DNA of 5,533 bases from positions 1 through 5,533 of the forward strand of contig CALBPH010000249.1 in NCBI GenBank assembly GCA_937899365.1, given 5' to 3'. The position numbers and the translations under genes are program-made. Shown here piece after piece: positions 4,855 through 5,533 of the stretch. Position 1 is the first letter of the stretch, and the number at the start of each line of letters is the position of its first letter. Source of the DNA: an uncultured Leptolyngbya sp. GTDB lineage: Bacteria > Cyanobacteriota > Cyanobacteriia > Phormidesmidales > Phormidesmidaceae. The notes beneath the pieces are model-generated. The model did not search any database and was not told the origin of the DNA. It was given only the letters and a program-made list of their open reading frames with translations.

Positions 4855-5533
4855 ATGCATAGACGCCTAAATATTCTATTTATTGCAGCGTCAGAACAGA
4901 ATGTATTTCCAATATTACACGAGCTACACAATAGTGGACTGGAGCCCGTTTGGAAATGGGTGAAAACAGCCGAATCCTTGCGCAGGTTACTCATAACTCA
5001 TCCTTGGGATGCCATCATCACAGAGTATGAGTTACCTGGATTTGATGCTTTTGCAGCCTTGAGCGTTGTCGGTCAGAGCCAGCTTGATATTCCATTTATT
5101 GTTATTTCAAACGCTGGGGGCGAACGCTTAGCTGTAGAGATGCTCAAAGCCGGTGCCCATGATTACTTGATGCAAGGTAACCTGACGCTTCTACCCGATA
5201 TCCTACAAACCGAAGTTAATGCCGCAACCGTTCGTCTAAACAATCGGCAAAATCGTTCAACCCTACGGGAAACGGAGGAAAACTATCAAGGACTTTATAA
5301 AAATACGGTGGAGGGCATCTATCAACGTAGTCCCGCAGGCCATTATTTGATGGCGAATAGGGCGTTAGCTTGCATGTATGGCTATGCTTCCCCCGAAGCA
5401 ATGATTTCTAGTCTCAATGATGTTAGGCATCAGCTCTATGTTGAGCCTCAGCGACGGGAGGTTTTTGAGCAGACCATTGCCCAACAGGGCTATGTCGTTG
5501 GTTTTGAGTCGGAAGTTTATTGTCAAGATGGAA
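4855..5533 (+). CDS. Degenerate receiver + PAS sensory protein, N-terminal part (runs off right edge)
   Basis: I translated 226 codons by hand from ATG 4855 to the window edge. GGAG (4841-4844) precedes the start by 10 nt, and an in-frame TAA at 4801 with no usual start between supports it. Residues about 4-120 have the shape of a receiver domain (LNILFI, DAIITEYELPGFDAF, IPFIVIS, AVEMLKAGAHDYL, QGNL), of the type found at the front of cyanobacterial hybrid sensors. The phosphorylation residues are replaced: A11/A12 for the acidic pair, E57 for the acceptor aspartate, and Q107 for the lysine; S85 is kept. A charged helical linker (about 121-145) leads to a PAS domain (about 146-226 and beyond) with GLYKNTVEGIYQRSPAGHYL, ANRALACMYGY and GFESEVYCQDG. 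This PAS type usually precedes a histidine kinase, GGDEF or adenylate/guanylate cyclase output, which lies outside the window. The role is probably signal sensing in the cytoplasm. Confidence 0.82.
   Translation, partial: MHRRLNILFIAASEQNVFPILHELHNSGLEPVWKWVKTAESLRRLLITHPWDAIITEYELPGFDAFAALSVVGQSQLDIPFIVISNAGGERLAVEMLKAGAHDYLMQGNLTLLPDILQTEVNAATVRLNNRQNRSTLRETEENYQGLYKNTVEGIYQRSPAGHYLMANRALACMYGYASPEAMISSLNDVRHQLYVEPQRREVFEQTIAQQGYVVGFESEVYCQDG

Noticed and set aside
4800..5401. Minus-strand frames (4800-4994 and 5216-5401) opposite the sensory gene
   Set aside because: Both are antisense to the receiver-like/PAS coding frame, which has clear family motifs.

Overview
The window looks like a cyanobacterial chromosome segment, probably from a filamentous or mat-forming lineage. 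Three things point that way. It has two copies of the cyanobacterial HIP1 octamer GCGATCGC (176-183 and 1523-1530). It has a GC-rich nested palindrome of a kind common between cyanobacterial genes (2041-2112). Its protein types are also typical: a two-partner-secretion adhesin N-terminus, exopolysaccharide-type glycosyltransferases, and a receiver-like/PAS sensor. This is inference from sequence features; no database was searched.

Layout. The left two thirds is read from the minus strand. In transcription order it holds a GT4 glycosyltransferase (3517 to 2231), a spacer with the nested palindrome, a MurG-like GT-B glycosyltransferase (1804 to 611), a short orphan C-terminal gene remnant (529 to 344), and the first 73 codons of a secreted filamentous-haemagglutinin-type (TPS) protein that runs off the left edge (219 to 1). 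The right third is read from the plus strand: an OmpR-family response regulator (3998 to 4666), then the start of a receiver-like plus PAS sensory protein that runs off the right edge (4855 onward). The two halves diverge from a 480-bp non-coding region (3518-3997) rich in inverted repeats.

How the genes may fit together. The minus-strand set suggests surface biology: two sugar transferases for an extracellular or cell-wall glycan next to a large secreted adhesin-like protein. The spacers of about 400 bp and the internal palindromes argue against a tight operon. The plus-strand pair looks like signalling: a fully equipped response regulator beside a protein whose N-terminal receiver-like domain has lost every phosphorylation residue. 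Whether the signalling pair controls the surface genes cannot be told from sequence.

The least explained region is 3666-3946, ahead of the response regulator. It holds a strong hairpin with a competing partner, two related dyads that share outer motifs 150 bp apart, and a possible 22-codon leader ORF with a near-perfect Shine-Dalgarno that overlaps two interlocking stems. I saw no rRNA, tRNA, CRISPR array, integrase or intact insertion sequence.
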